Below, in pieces: positions 7,509-16,043 of a stretch of DNA of 35,000 bases (within the stretch, counting starts at the first letter, position 1; every line of letters begins with the position of its first letter). This DNA comes from Gammaproteobacteria bacterium. Lineage in GTDB: Bacteria; Pseudomonadota; Gammaproteobacteria; Legionellales; Legionellaceae. Both the position numbers and the translations under genes were made by a program. The notes below the pieces were generated by a model. That model saw only the letters and a program-made list of their open reading frames with translations. It ran no database searches and was not told where the DNA came from. The stretch is taken from positions 1 through 35,000 of the forward strand of contig JASBUZ010000023.1 in assembly GCA_030147635.1 (NCBI GenBank). Direction: 5' to 3'.

Positions 7509-9145
7509 CGACAGCAGCTGTTGATAAATTAAGTCGGTGGATTGTTGATGCAGCAACTGTGATTGCATCAGGCAGTGAACCACGCTCAGAAGAGCCCCCA
7601 CACTTTCTAGAAGAGCCAGCCTTGGTGCCAGCTTTGGTCCAAATGATTGCAACTCTTGATGAAAAAACTTTAAATGAAAATCAAGCGCTGTATTCTGCAT
7701 GTTTGTTTGCTTTAGATGTTTGTGTTTCTCAACTGCAGTTTGCCTCCGAAAACGGTAATAAGCGTGCCACACGTGCTATGGATGTGCTGATGGAGCAGCT
7801 GGTTCAAGTGATTCAAGATGGCTCACAGAGCATTAACTTTTGGCTCCCTGTCATGAGTGCATTTTATGACGCACAAGTGACACTTTCTCCAGCACTGCAA
7901 GATATGTACTTGATGCTTGCTGAGGAAGAGAGCGAAGCATTGCAGGTTGATGGCATTGATCATCTTCAATCGATGAGAGAGCTCATTGCAGAACTCTCTG
8001 ATTTATCTACCTTTGAGTTGACTGCACATTTTTTTGCACAAAGCCATGCCATGCCAGCTGATTTTTTTGCCGAGTTGGTCGTAGATCTATGTAGCATTGA
8101 AGAAGGCCAAGATGCGGCGCTTTTAACGCTTTTACATCCAAGAGCGGAGGTGCGAGAGATTGTCATGACAGCCCTAGATAGCGTGATATCGGATATTACG
8201 CTCAGCTCCATTTCTTTATCGCGCCTTCAAGCTATTCAAACTTGGTTGCCTGATGAGTACCAGGGAGTAGTGGCTCGTTGGTTGCGTGAACAGAGGAAAA
8301 AAGGCGTGGTGTTTGCTAAGCTGTCAGCCGCAAAAATTCTTAAGATACAAGCAAGCGAAGTCGATGGGGGGGGGGCACAAGGCTTGTTTTTACAAATCAA
8401 AGATAAGCGTTTGATTAAGCTTGCCGGCTTGCTTATTAAGGATGGCATTGGCATGAAAGATGCATGGATAACGCCTGGAATCACCTCTGAAGAAGTGACT
8501 CGTTACTGTCGTGAAGTGCTTGATGATGGTGTGACACTGCGAAACGTTGATTTAAATTACATTTGCAGGATGGTGAATCACTTTTTAGCTGTGACCATGG
8601 AAAAAGGCAATGTGCCAAATTTACATTTCTTAGAGCTGCAAGAAGCGCTTGGGGTGCATTTTTTACCTGAGCCTTTGGACGTCTCGGCCCTGATGGAGCA
8701 GCTGAGCATACAAATTGAACCCTTTACCCAAGAAACCATAGATAAATCGTTGCAGCGCTCGGCACATTGGCTTAAGAAAAAGCCATTTGCTGCTTCCTGG
8801 TATCTTGAAAATGAGCGGGTGGATAGGCTCGTGAATCGAAGCTGTAGCTTTGTTGATGGTTTGAAGGTGTGCCGTTTTGAGGAGGCCATGGACGCTGTAT
8901 TTGATGATGAAATGGAGCACACACGCGCCCAGTGGGTTTTTCATTTTTTATGGGCTGCACTCTGGCTCAAGGCGTCAGCTCGTAAGCATGAAAAAGCTTG
9001 GCAAGATAGCTTTTTAATTGCACACACGATACAATCAGGCGTTCCACTTCGCGACATTCCACTGATGAGCAATATTTGCCATCGGTCAGTTGTCAATAGC
9101 GTAGAAACCATGCGCGACCGTCGTACACATTTAAGTCAAGAATAG
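7505..9145 (+). CDS. Unknown 546-residue alpha-helical protein with a poly-G coding tract
   Basis: I do not recognise a family. The protein is soluble, with no signal peptide or membrane segment. It is rich in Leu, Ala, Glu and Gln and looks almost wholly alpha-helical, which would suit a repeat-helix scaffold, but I cannot define repeats. It overlaps yciA by four bases and is followed 25 bases later by the ProC-like gene, so it sits mid-operon. A run of ten G at 8366-8375 encodes Gly288-290. By direct translation, loss of one G gives a stop after residue 302 and gain of one gives a stop after residue 300, so the tract could switch expression on and off. Function unknown. Confidence 0.85.
   Translation: MTTAAVDKLSRWIVDAATVIASGSEPRSEEPPHFLEEPALVPALVQMIATLDEKTLNENQALYSACLFALDVCVSQLQFASENGNKRATRAMDVLMEQLVQVIQDGSQSINFWLPVMSAFYDAQVTLSPALQDMYLMLAEEESEALQVDGIDHLQSMRELIAELSDLSTFELTAHFFAQSHAMPADFFAELVVDLCSIEEGQDAALLTLLHPRAEVREIVMTALDSVISDITLSSISLSRLQAIQTWLPDEYQGVVARWLREQRKKGVVFAKLSAAKILKIQASEVDGGGAQGLFLQIKDKRLIKLAGLLIKDGIGMKDAWITPGITSEEVTRYCREVLDDGVTLRNVDLNYICRMVNHFLAVTMEKGNVPNLHFLELQEALGVHFLPEPLDVSALMEQLSIQIEPFTQETIDKSLQRSAHWLKKKPFAASWYLENERVDRLVNRSCSFVDGLKVCRFEEAMDAVFDDEMEHTRAQWVFHFLWAALWLKASARKHEKAWQDSFLIAHTIQSGVPLRDIPLMSNICHRSVVNSVETMRDRRTHLSQE
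8366..8375 (+). repeat. Homopolymer of ten G inside a coding region
   Basis: Ten consecutive G follow GAT in the 546-residue unknown gene and encode three glycines plus the first base of Ala291. Runs of this length slip during replication and form the basis of phase-variable genes in several pathogens. In the window as given the frame is open. Confidence 0.9.
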
Positions 9146-9170
9146 TTTTTACCCTGGAGGATATATCAAG

Positions 9171-10160
9171 ATGCCTAAGCTAGTTTTGCCCTCAATTCGT
9201 TTATTTGCCTCAGGTTTGGGCAGTATGTTACAAACTGTTATTAATGCTGCAGTGAAAACAGGGGTATTAAAACCCGAGCAAGTATTTGCATACAGTCGCA
9301 GAATTGGGCGTGGAGATTTGCGTACCCCTTATACCAATGTATTAGAGCAAGACTTTCCGTCGGCGGTTCAAAATAGCACGATGGTTGCTATCGGTGTACC
9401 ACCTAAAAATAGAGAGACCGTTTACACATTGCTTGCGCCATATGTTGGTAAACAGCCAGTTATTGATATATCGGCAGGTCCAAATGAAGAGCAACTTAAA
9501 TACTTTTTCCCGAAGAGTGAGATTGTTTGTGCAATGCCAGATCAAGCGGCTCAAGTTCTGCGAGGAGACACCAGGTACTATGCTGTGACAGCTTTGAGTG
9601 ATGAGACCAGACAGCTTGTGACAGCACTTTTGAGTGCAGGTGGCAGTGTTCAGCCTATTGATAGCTTGGAAGAATATGATAGACATACAGCGCTTCGTAG
9701 TAGTGGTATCGGTTTTGCTTTGAACATGATGAAGTCAGTTAGGAACGGCTATATAGCACAAGGAAAATCTCCTGAAGAGGCCGATGTGGAAGTGGTAAGA
9801 CTTTTTTCTGATGTCGTCCATTTAGTACAACAGCGCCCGGATGTGAGTTTAGGTGATATGGTGTCGAGTGTTGCCTCCCATGCTAGTCCAGTGCCTGGTG
9901 CAGCAAAAACAACAGGAACGACCTATGAAGAGCTTTCTGTTTTAGAGGAGGCAAATTTTGATTTAATCATTGAGCGTGCATTGCGTGCGGGTACTCACCG
10001 TGCGAGTGAAATACGTCATCAATTTGGTGAACACCCTAAAAAAAAAGCTGACGATGTGAGTGCCTGTAATGCTCGCGAAGCTCATGGTTTCTTTGTTGCA
10101 GATGAGGCTTCGAGTGCTGATTCGCGCATTCCTGGAAATGAACTACACTTTCAAAAATAA
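9171..10160 (+). CDS. Divergent ProC-like (pyrroline-5-carboxylate reductase family) protein
   Basis: The fold follows P5C reductase: a glycine motif ASGLGSM (13-19) where ProC has GAGNM, a VAIGVPP segment, a DISAG near residue 100, and a C-terminal dimer domain with TTGTTYEELSVLEEANF. True ProC has a compact SPGGTT motif; here extra residues (HASPVPGAAK) precede the TGTT, and about 40 polar residues extend the C-terminus, giving 329 residues against roughly 270. ProC reduces pyrroline-5-carboxylate to proline with NAD(P)H. Whether this protein retains that activity is uncertain, hence no gene symbol. GGAGG lies upstream of the ATG. It is the fourth gene in the run from the Tex-like gene. Confidence 0.72.
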   Translation: MPKLVLPSIRLFASGLGSMLQTVINAAVKTGVLKPEQVFAYSRRIGRGDLRTPYTNVLEQDFPSAVQNSTMVAIGVPPKNRETVYTLLAPYVGKQPVIDISAGPNEEQLKYFFPKSEIVCAMPDQAAQVLRGDTRYYAVTALSDETRQLVTALLSAGGSVQPIDSLEEYDRHTALRSSGIGFALNMMKSVRNGYIAQGKSPEEADVEVVRLFSDVVHLVQQRPDVSLGDMVSSVASHASPVPGAAKTTGTTYEELSVLEEANFDLIIERALRAGTHRASEIRHQFGEHPKKKADDVSACNAREAHGFFVADEASSADSRIPGNELHFQK

Positions 10161-10193
10161 GGCATTCAAAAACTTATTTTGAGGAGTGGCGTG

Positions 10194-11027
10194 ATGGCCA
10201 AGACCAGACTTTTTTTTAAACCTAGTCGAGAAGGGGCTCGTACAGCAATTAAAGAGGCATATAATAATCAGCACCCTCCTGAGGGAGCTGGACTTCTCGA
10301 TTACTTACCACCACTTGTGGGTAATTTATTTCGATCTCAGCCGCCTGAGCCTATGACTGAAGGCAAAATCGGGGATGAGTGGTTGTATCTCGATCTAGAG
10401 TTTGAGAATCAAGAAGCACTTGCTAGCTTCTTAGCGAAGCTAGGGAAGCAAACGGACAAACCATATTACACTGCTGAATTTGGTGGAACACCAGCCGTCA
10501 TACCTGTACCCGAAGAAGAGGAGGAGGAAGAAGAGGAGGAGGAATTTGAAGATGCACGGTCTGGAGAAGAGGAAGTCGTCGTAAAACCCAAAAAAACCAA
10601 CCCTGATGAGATCATTGACTTTTACCATCAATTTGCAGAAAAAGGCGGTTGGCGGGACCGGGCTTCTGCAAAAAAAGAATCAGGAAAAGGCGTTACATTG
10701 TCATTCCCCAATGAAGAAGCACGAAATAATTTCATACGAGAGCTCGCAATTGAGAGAAAGGAAAGCTTTGTTGTTGAAGATGACAAAGGGAATGTGATTG
10801 CTGTTGCGAATGAGGCTGGAGAAGCATTTATTAAAGGCCAGGATGCGGGGTTTGAACAGGCGCTCGCCAAGCATCAGGAGGGTAGTCTTGGATCAGCACT
10901 AGATGCTTATGAGGATGCCCGGAACCAAGGGGAAGAGGAAGATGAGGACGACGAGCATCAGTTTGAAGACGATTTAGGTGACCGACGCAGTGAGGACACG
11001 GACTCTAAGTTTAAAAATAGAAAATAA
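10194..11027 (+). CDS. Unknown Glu-rich protein with an internal duplication
   Basis: No family recognised. The start at 10194 is chosen because GAGGAG (10181-10186) lies seven bases upstream; an upstream TTG would overlap that site. The 277-residue protein is soluble. Two segments look related: one near 66-105 (LEFENQEALASFLAKL, then PAVIPV) and one near 165-200 (LSFPNEEARNNFIREL, then NVIAVA), each a short strand, a helix and a strand. Eleven consecutive Glu separate them. The last 40 residues are strongly acidic with a short basic end. Such acidic disordered segments occur in protein-binding adaptors and in some secreted effectors; neither role is shown. It is the last gene of the plus-strand run and converges on recN. 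Confidence 0.8.
   Translation: MAKTRLFFKPSREGARTAIKEAYNNQHPPEGAGLLDYLPPLVGNLFRSQPPEPMTEGKIGDEWLYLDLEFENQEALASFLAKLGKQTDKPYYTAEFGGTPAVIPVPEEEEEEEEEEEFEDARSGEEEVVVKPKKTNPDEIIDFYHQFAEKGGWRDRASAKKESGKGVTLSFPNEEARNNFIRELAIERKESFVVEDDKGNVIAVANEAGEAFIKGQDAGFEQALAKHQEGSLGSALDAYEDARNQGEEEDEDDEHQFEDDLGDRRSEDTDSKFKNRK
10512..10544 (+). repeat. GAA/GAG triplet tract encoding 11 Glu
   Basis: Eleven GAA or GAG codons in a row form a purine-only tract. Gain or loss of triplets would change the length of the acidic linker without breaking the frame. Confidence 0.9.
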
Positions 11028-11061
11028 ATTTTCGTGGGGATAAGTCAGTTTTCGAGCGGGC

Positions 11062-11079
11062 ATTGTTAACAGCCTCTAG
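11062..11079 (+). repeat. Lone copy of the MITE end at the recN stop codon
   Basis: ATTGTTAACAGCCTCTAG matches the right end of the element at 29853-29870 (ATTGTCAACAGCCCCTAG) at 16 of 18 positions. No left end or internal hairpins are present here. The CTA at 11076-11078 is the reverse complement of the recN stop codon, so the repeat end overlaps the end of that gene. Confidence 0.6.
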
Positions 11080-12746
11080 TCTTCATCTTCAAGCAATAAT
11101 GCTTTGGCATGCTCGCGAGTTTCCTCGGTAATCTGTAGTCCACCTAGCATGCGTGCAATTTCCGTAATTTTTTCATCGATAACCAACGTTTTAACTTCAG
11201 AAAATGTGTGTGTTTCATTGGCATGTTTCTTAACCACCAAGTGATGATGTGCCTTAGCGGCAACCTGTGGTTGGTGAGTGACACAAAAGACTTGTAAGCG
11301 CTCGCCAAGTTTTCGCAGTAATTGCCCCACACGAGCAGCTGTTGCGCCACCAATCCCGACATCTACTTCATCAAAAAACAACGTCGGCGTTTGGGCACGT
11401 GTTGCTGTAATGACTTGAATAGCAAGACTGATTCTTGAGAGCTCTCCCCCTGAGGCAATTTTTGACAGTGCGTCAGCAGGAACGCCTGGATTTGTACTGA
11501 CAAAGTACTCAACTTTGTCTAAACCATGGGCGTGCATGGTCTCGAGCGGGGTTATCATCAGCTTGAAAACGCCTTGACCAATGCCTAACTGCTTCAGCAT
11601 GTTGGTAATGTCTGCTTCGAGCTTTTTTGCGTGATTTTGGCGTGATTTTCTCAGCTTTTCGGCGGCAGTTCGATACAAATCTTCAGCTTCGCCTAAAGCC
11701 TTTTGTAAGCGCTTTTGTTCTTCTTCAACGTATTCGAGCTGATTTGCCTCAGCTTCCAGCTGATTCAGTTTTTCAAGCAATTCTTCGGGTTGAACTTGAT
11801 ATTTTCGAGCCATGTCATGTAAGACACCTAAGCGCTTTTCAACTGCATCTAGACGCTCGGGGTCGAGTTGGACTAGGCGTGCGAACTGCTCGATTTCGTG
11901 TATGGCTTCTTGGCATTGAATGGAAGCAGTTTCTATCAGCTCGCGTGCGGTCGTTAAGTTTTCGTTGTCTAAAGGGAGCGCATTTAAATGCTGTGTGGCA
12001 CGGTAGAGTTGTTCTTGCACATGAGGCGCTCCTTCGTGGTTCTCACAAAGTAGCGCATGCACTTGGTTGATGTCTTCAAGATAATTTTTGGCATGATGTA
12101 GGCAGTGATGTTCTTGATTTAAGCGTTCTAGCTCATCTGGCTCAAGGTTCAGTGCCTGCAACTCATCAATTTGATATCTTAAGAAGTCAGCGTGTGCCTT
12201 ATCTGATGGTTTTTCCAGGAGTGCTTGCTGTTCTTCTTTAATTGCTTGATGGTTTTGATAGGCTGCTTGCACGTCATTCAGTAAGCTTTGGTGGTTTGCG
12301 TATTGGTCGAGCTGTAAGCGGTGCGTTGCCGGTGTGAGAAGGCGCTGGTGCTGGTGTTGGCCGTGAATATCGAGTAAGAGTTCACTAAACGCTTTGATCT
12401 TTTGTAAGGGGAAGAGCTGCCCATTGATATAGGCTTTGGAGCGGCCTTCTGAAAAAATCACCCGGCGTAGACACACTTCGTTTTCTTCGTATAAATCATG
12501 GGCTTTAAGCCACACGCCGGGCTCTGAGTCTTCCTCAAAGCTAAACAGGGCCGAGACACTGCACTTTGCCTCGCCTGAGCGTACGATAGATGCATCTGTG
12601 CGTCCACCCATGGCAAGCATTAAAGCATCAATCATAATGGATTTACCGGCGCCAGTTTCACCGGTGAAGGCGGTCATGCCTTCGGAAAAGTCTAGCTCTA
12701 AGTGTGCGACAATGGCTAAGTTCTCAATCACAAGTGAGCGCAGCAT
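11076..12746 (-). CDS. recN: DNA repair protein RecN
   Basis: RecN is an SMC-like ATPase that acts at DNA double-strand breaks. The 556-residue protein has Walker A GETGAGKS (29-36), a long coiled-coil middle (about 150-370), the ABC signature ASGGELSR, and Walker B TLFFDEVDVGIGG. The length is normal. Its start lies only four bases after the nadK stop, so it is the third gene of the typA-nadK-recN unit. The nadK-recN order is common in gammaproteobacteria. No LexA box is evident upstream, as expected for a downstream operon gene. The stop codon lies in a lone repeat end at 11062-11079. Confidence 0.97.
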   Translation of the reverse strand: MLRSLVIENLAIVAHLELDFSEGMTAFTGETGAGKSIMIDALMLAMGGRTDASIVRSGEAKCSVSALFSFEEDSEPGVWLKAHDLYEENEVCLRRVIFSEGRSKAYINGQLFPLQKIKAFSELLLDIHGQHQHQRLLTPATHRLQLDQYANHQSLLNDVQAAYQNHQAIKEEQQALLEKPSDKAHADFLRYQIDELQALNLEPDELERLNQEHHCLHHAKNYLEDINQVHALLCENHEGAPHVQEQLYRATQHLNALPLDNENLTTARELIETASIQCQEAIHEIEQFARLVQLDPERLDAVEKRLGVLHDMARKYQVQPEELLEKLNQLEAEANQLEYVEEEQKRLQKALGEAEDLYRTAAEKLRKSRQNHAKKLEADITNMLKQLGIGQGVFKLMITPLETMHAHGLDKVEYFVSTNPGVPADALSKIASGGELSRISLAIQVITATRAQTPTLFFDEVDVGIGGATAARVGQLLRKLGERLQVFCVTHQPQVAAKAHHHLVVKKHANETHTFSEVKTLVIDEKITEIARMLGGLQITEETREHAKALLLEDED

Positions 12747-12750
12747 AAGT

Positions 12751-13644
12751 TTATCCTTCTGGTTTTGAGCCCCAACCCAGTTTTACGCGTAAGGTATCGT
12801 AGTAATGATAATCTTTTGGATGTAACAGTTCGAGTGTGTGAGGGTTTTTTTCGATAAAAACCGAAGTGCCAGGTTCAATCGGATATGAATCATGCCCATC
12901 ACAGCTGATGCGAAGAGGAATTTCATTTTGCTCACTGATATGGAGGCGAATGGTGGAATTGGCGTCAATCACCAAGGGCCGGGCACTCAAGCTATGCGAA
13001 AACATGGGGACCATCACCAGTGCCTTGAGTTTTGGATGCATGATGGGGCCACCCGCTGAAAGTGCATAAGCGGTTGAGCCTGTGGGCGTTGAAAAAATTA
13101 AACCATCGGCTCGGTAGTGGCTGACAAATTGCTCATCGATATATACATCAAAGCGCACTAAGTGGGTTTCTGTGCCTCGGCTAAGCACGATATCGTTTAA
13201 AGCATCGCCTAAAATGGTTTTCTCTGAGCTGTCTGAAAAACGGAGTTGTAATAAAGAGCGTTTTTCTTGAATGTAGTGTCCTGATAAGACGTCACCCAGG
13301 GCCGATTCAAACGTTTGAGGTAAAATGTCGGTTAGAAAACCAAGGTGTCCTCGGTTAATGCCAATGACGGGTACACCAATATGAATTGCCATACGGGCGG
13401 CAGACAACAGACTACCATCCCCGCCAACGACCACAATGAGTGTGCCAGGCTTATTCATCTTGTCTCTTGGCAGTACCGGGCAATCTAGGGAGAATTGCGA
13501 CTCGGTATCTATATCTAAGTAAGGCGTGATTTCCTTGGACTTGAGATAGCTGACTAAGCGCTCCAGCGTCTCATTCACGCTTTGGTTCGCGCGGTGCTGG
13601 CGCGCGTACAAGACGACGCGAGAAAAAGCCTTTTTCTTGGTCAC
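12751..13644 (-). CDS. nadK: NAD kinase
   Basis: NAD kinase phosphorylates NAD to NADP with ATP and sets the cytoplasmic NADP pool. The 297-residue protein has the [11 protein letters not shown] motif with the catalytic Asp, then [10 protein letters not shown], and the [16 protein letters not shown] loop that binds NAD. These are diagnostic, and the length matches bacterial NAD kinases. The start overlaps the typA stop by four bases, and the stop is four bases from the recN start, implying a single transcript with coupled translation. Confidence 0.97.
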   Translation of the reverse strand: MTKKKAFSRVVLYARQHRANQSVNETLERLVSYLKSKEITPYLDIDTESQFSLDCPVLPRDKMNKPGTLIVVVGGDGSLLSAARMAIHIGVPVIGINRGHLGFLTDILPQTFESALGDVLSGHYIQEKRSLLQLRFSDSSEKTILGDALNDIVLSRGTETHLVRFDVYIDEQFVSHYRADGLIFSTPTGSTAYALSAGGPIMHPKLKALVMVPMFSHSLSARPLVIDANSTIRLHISEQNEIPLRISCDGHDSYPIEPGTSVFIEKNPHTLELLHPKDYHYYDTLRVKLGWGSKPEG

Positions 13645-15467
13645 GAGCTTTGATCTCCTTGGCGACTAGCACGTTTTCTTTCATGCTCTTTCAGTGCTTT
13701 TTTACGAAGGCGAATGGTTTCAGGAGTGACTTCAACCAGTTCATCATTGTCAATAAACTCAAGCGCTTGCTCAAGTGTCAACTTAATAGCAGGTACCAGG
13801 ACGATGTTTTCATCAGTCCCTGAAGCACGGACGTTAGTGAGTTGTTTTTCTTTGGTGACGTTGACCACTAAGTCGTTGTCTCGAGCATGTATACCAACAA
13901 TCATGCCTTCATAACATGGTGTTTGTGGTTCGATAAACATACGACCACGCTCTTGTAAGTTAAACAGTGCAAAACCACGAGCGGTTCCTTGGCAGTTAGC
14001 AATTAAAACCCCTTGGCTACGTTTACCGATGTTGCCTTGTACAAATGGGCCATAGTGATCGTACACATGGTACATGAGTCCTGTGCCTGACGTTGCTGAG
14101 AGAAACTCAGTATGAAAGCCAATTAAACCGCGAGTTGGAATGACGTAGTCTAGACGCACTCGCCCCTTACCATCTGGAACCAAGTTTTGTAAGTCACCGC
14201 GACGCTCACCAAGTCGCTCCATGATGGTGCCTTGATGAGTTTCTTCGACGTCGACGGTCAGTCTTTCGTACGGTTCTTCACGTACACCATCGTTTTCATG
14301 GATGATGACCTCAGGCTTACAAATGGCAAGCTCATAGCCTTCACGGCGCATGTTTTCGATAAGAATAGATAGGTGCAGTTCACCTCGCCCAGAGACACGG
14401 AACTTATCCGGGTCTTCAGTATCTTCAACTCGAAGCGCAACATTGTGTAACAGCTCGGTTTGTAGTCTTTCACGAATTTTTCGGCTGGTGACGTATTTGC
14501 CGTCTTGGCCTGCGAAAGGAGAGTCGTTGACCTGGAAGGTCATGCTGATGGTGGGCTCATCTACCGTGAGTGCGGGGAGTGCTTCAACCGTTGCTGGGTC
14601 GCAAATGGTATCTGAGATATGTAATCCTTCTATTCCAGAAACAGCGATGATATCTCCGGCTTCTGCATCTGGTACTTCAACGCGCTCCAAGCCATCGAAG
14701 CCTAAGATTTGTAATAAACGGCCACTCTTAACGTCACCCGCCGCATCAATAATTTTAACCGGTGATTTTGCAGAGATTTTGCCGCGTGTGACACGACCGA
14801 TGCCAATGGTGCCAACGTAGGAAGAATAGTCGAGAGCACTGACTTGCATTTGAAACGGCCCATCCACATCGACTTTAGGCGCATGCACTTGATCAACAAT
14901 AGTGCGCAGAAGCGCATCCATATTGTCACTTTGCTCGGATAACTCCATGGTTGCATAGCCTTGCAGCGCTGAGGCATAGACGACCGGAAAGTCGAGTTGC
15001 TCATCGGTTGCGCCTAAGTTATCAAACAAATCAAATACTTGGTCAACAACCCAGTCGGGCCTTGCGCCAGGTCGGTCGACTTTATTGACTACAACGATTG
15101 GATTTAAGCCTTGGGCAAATGCTTTTTGGGTGACAAATCTAGTTTGTGGCATCGGACCATCTACCGCATCGACCAGCAGTAATACGCCATCCACCATAGA
15201 AAGAATACGCTCAACCTCACCACCGAAGTCAGCGTGTCCTGGGGTATCCACGATGTTAATTTTATGGTTATTCCATTGAATACAGGTGTTTTTGGCAAGA
15301 ATCGTAATGCCGCGCTCTTTTTCCAGCGCATTCGAATCCATAACGCGCTCAACCACCGGTGCTCGCTCATTTAGGGTGCCGGTTTGTTGGAGTAATTTGT
15401 CAACAAGAGTCGTTTTACCATGATCGACATGGGCAATGATGGCGATGTTTCGAATTTTTCTGGTCAT
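13641..15467 (-). CDS. typA: Ribosome-associated GTPase TypA/BipA
   Basis: BipA is a translational GTPase that binds the ribosome like EF-G and assists 50S assembly and growth under cold or stress. The 608 residues match the family. The G domain starts AHVDHGKTT (12-20), has [16 protein letters not shown] in switch II, and [13 protein letters not shown]. Domains II, III and V and the BipA-specific C-terminal domain follow, with [12 protein letters not shown] and GTDENIVL. It is the first gene of the typA-nadK-recN unit. A minus-strand TATAAT lies at 15512-15507, 40 bases before the start. Confidence 0.98.
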   Translation of the reverse strand: MTRKIRNIAIIAHVDHGKTTLVDKLLQQTGTLNERAPVVERVMDSNALEKERGITILAKNTCIQWNNHKINIVDTPGHADFGGEVERILSMVDGVLLLVDAVDGPMPQTRFVTQKAFAQGLNPIVVVNKVDRPGARPDWVVDQVFDLFDNLGATDEQLDFPVVYASALQGYATMELSEQSDNMDALLRTIVDQVHAPKVDVDGPFQMQVSALDYSSYVGTIGIGRVTRGKISAKSPVKIIDAAGDVKSGRLLQILGFDGLERVEVPDAEAGDIIAVSGIEGLHISDTICDPATVEALPALTVDEPTISMTFQVNDSPFAGQDGKYVTSRKIRERLQTELLHNVALRVEDTEDPDKFRVSGRGELHLSILIENMRREGYELAICKPEVIIHENDGVREEPYERLTVDVEETHQGTIMERLGERRGDLQNLVPDGKGRVRLDYVIPTRGLIGFHTEFLSATSGTGLMYHVYDHYGPFVQGNIGKRSQGVLIANCQGTARGFALFNLQERGRMFIEPQTPCYEGMIVGIHARDNDLVVNVTKEKQLTNVRASGTDENIVLVPAIKLTLEQALEFIDNDELVEVTPETIRLRKKALKEHERKRASRQGDQSS

Positions 15468-15506
15468 GCTGGTTCCAATGAAAAGTTGCCGTTAAGGGCT
15501 ATCTAA

Positions 15507-15512
15507 ATTATA
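15507..15512 (-). promoter_or_regulatory. Candidate -10 box for typA-nadK-recN
   Basis: The minus strand reads TATAAT here, within an AT-rich stretch 40 bases upstream of the typA start. No good -35 box occurs at the standard 16-18 base spacing (TTAGCA lies at about 19), so this is a candidate only. Confidence 0.35.
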
Positions 15513-15572
15513 TAACGAACTGAAGGAAGTTTGCTAAACTGAAAGTAAGCCACAGATTTAGGTGGGGTTATT

Positions 15573-16043
15573 ATGAGTCAATTAATCTTACATCCTACAG
15601 ATATTAGTCAATGGCATGCGCTGGTTCATGAGGCACAAGCATCAACGCGACTTATTCTACCAGAAAACACGGAAAGTTACTTGGTTTTTTTATTAATGCG
15701 TTTTATGCAGTCGCCAGAATTGGCTGAGTCTATTTTGGCCATTGACTTTTTAAATTCCATGCAAGAAGTGGGAACACGCCAACTAGAACTACTTCGTGAA
15801 GTGGGTGATAAAAGCTTGCTCTTAAGCGGGTTATTCCCAGGTATTGCAGAAAAGCGCCATGTGCAACCGCGATATTTCACCGACATGGGGCAAGCAGCCT
15901 ATCTTACTGTGAGCGAGCTCGAAGTCGATGAAGAGGCTGCTTTATTTTATGAGTTGAGCCACCAGTTTAAACAATTGAAGGATATCTTGCGGGCTCTGGG
16001 GTTACCGGACTGGAGCTTGGAGCAGGGGTTGGTCCAGCAATAG
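15573..16043 (+). CDS. Unknown 156-residue soluble protein
   Basis: I do not recognise a named family. The protein is helical, with no signal peptide or membrane segment. It has a conserved-looking middle (FLNSMQEVGTRQLELLREVG, then SGLFPGIAEKRHV) followed by ARYF-like aromatic and acidic stretches. A GGTGGGG site precedes the ATG. It is divergent from typA across about 100 bases. Its 3' end overlaps the convergent membrane protein gene by 77 bases, unusually long for two real genes; the codon pattern and the ribosome binding site support this gene as genuine. Confidence 0.8.
   Translation: MSQLILHPTDISQWHALVHEAQASTRLILPENTESYLVFLLMRFMQSPELAESILAIDFLNSMQEVGTRQLELLREVGDKSLLLSGLFPGIAEKRHVQPRYFTDMGQAAYLTVSELEVDEEAALFYELSHQFKQLKDILRALGLPDWSLEQGLVQQ

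Noticed and set aside
11627-12070. 147-residue plus-strand frame opposite recN
   Set aside because: Shadow of recN; no ribosome binding site and no family resemblance.
14350-14820. 156-residue plus-strand frame opposite typA
   Set aside because: Antisense shadow of a well-conserved gene; Ser/Pro-rich composition typical of reversed codons.
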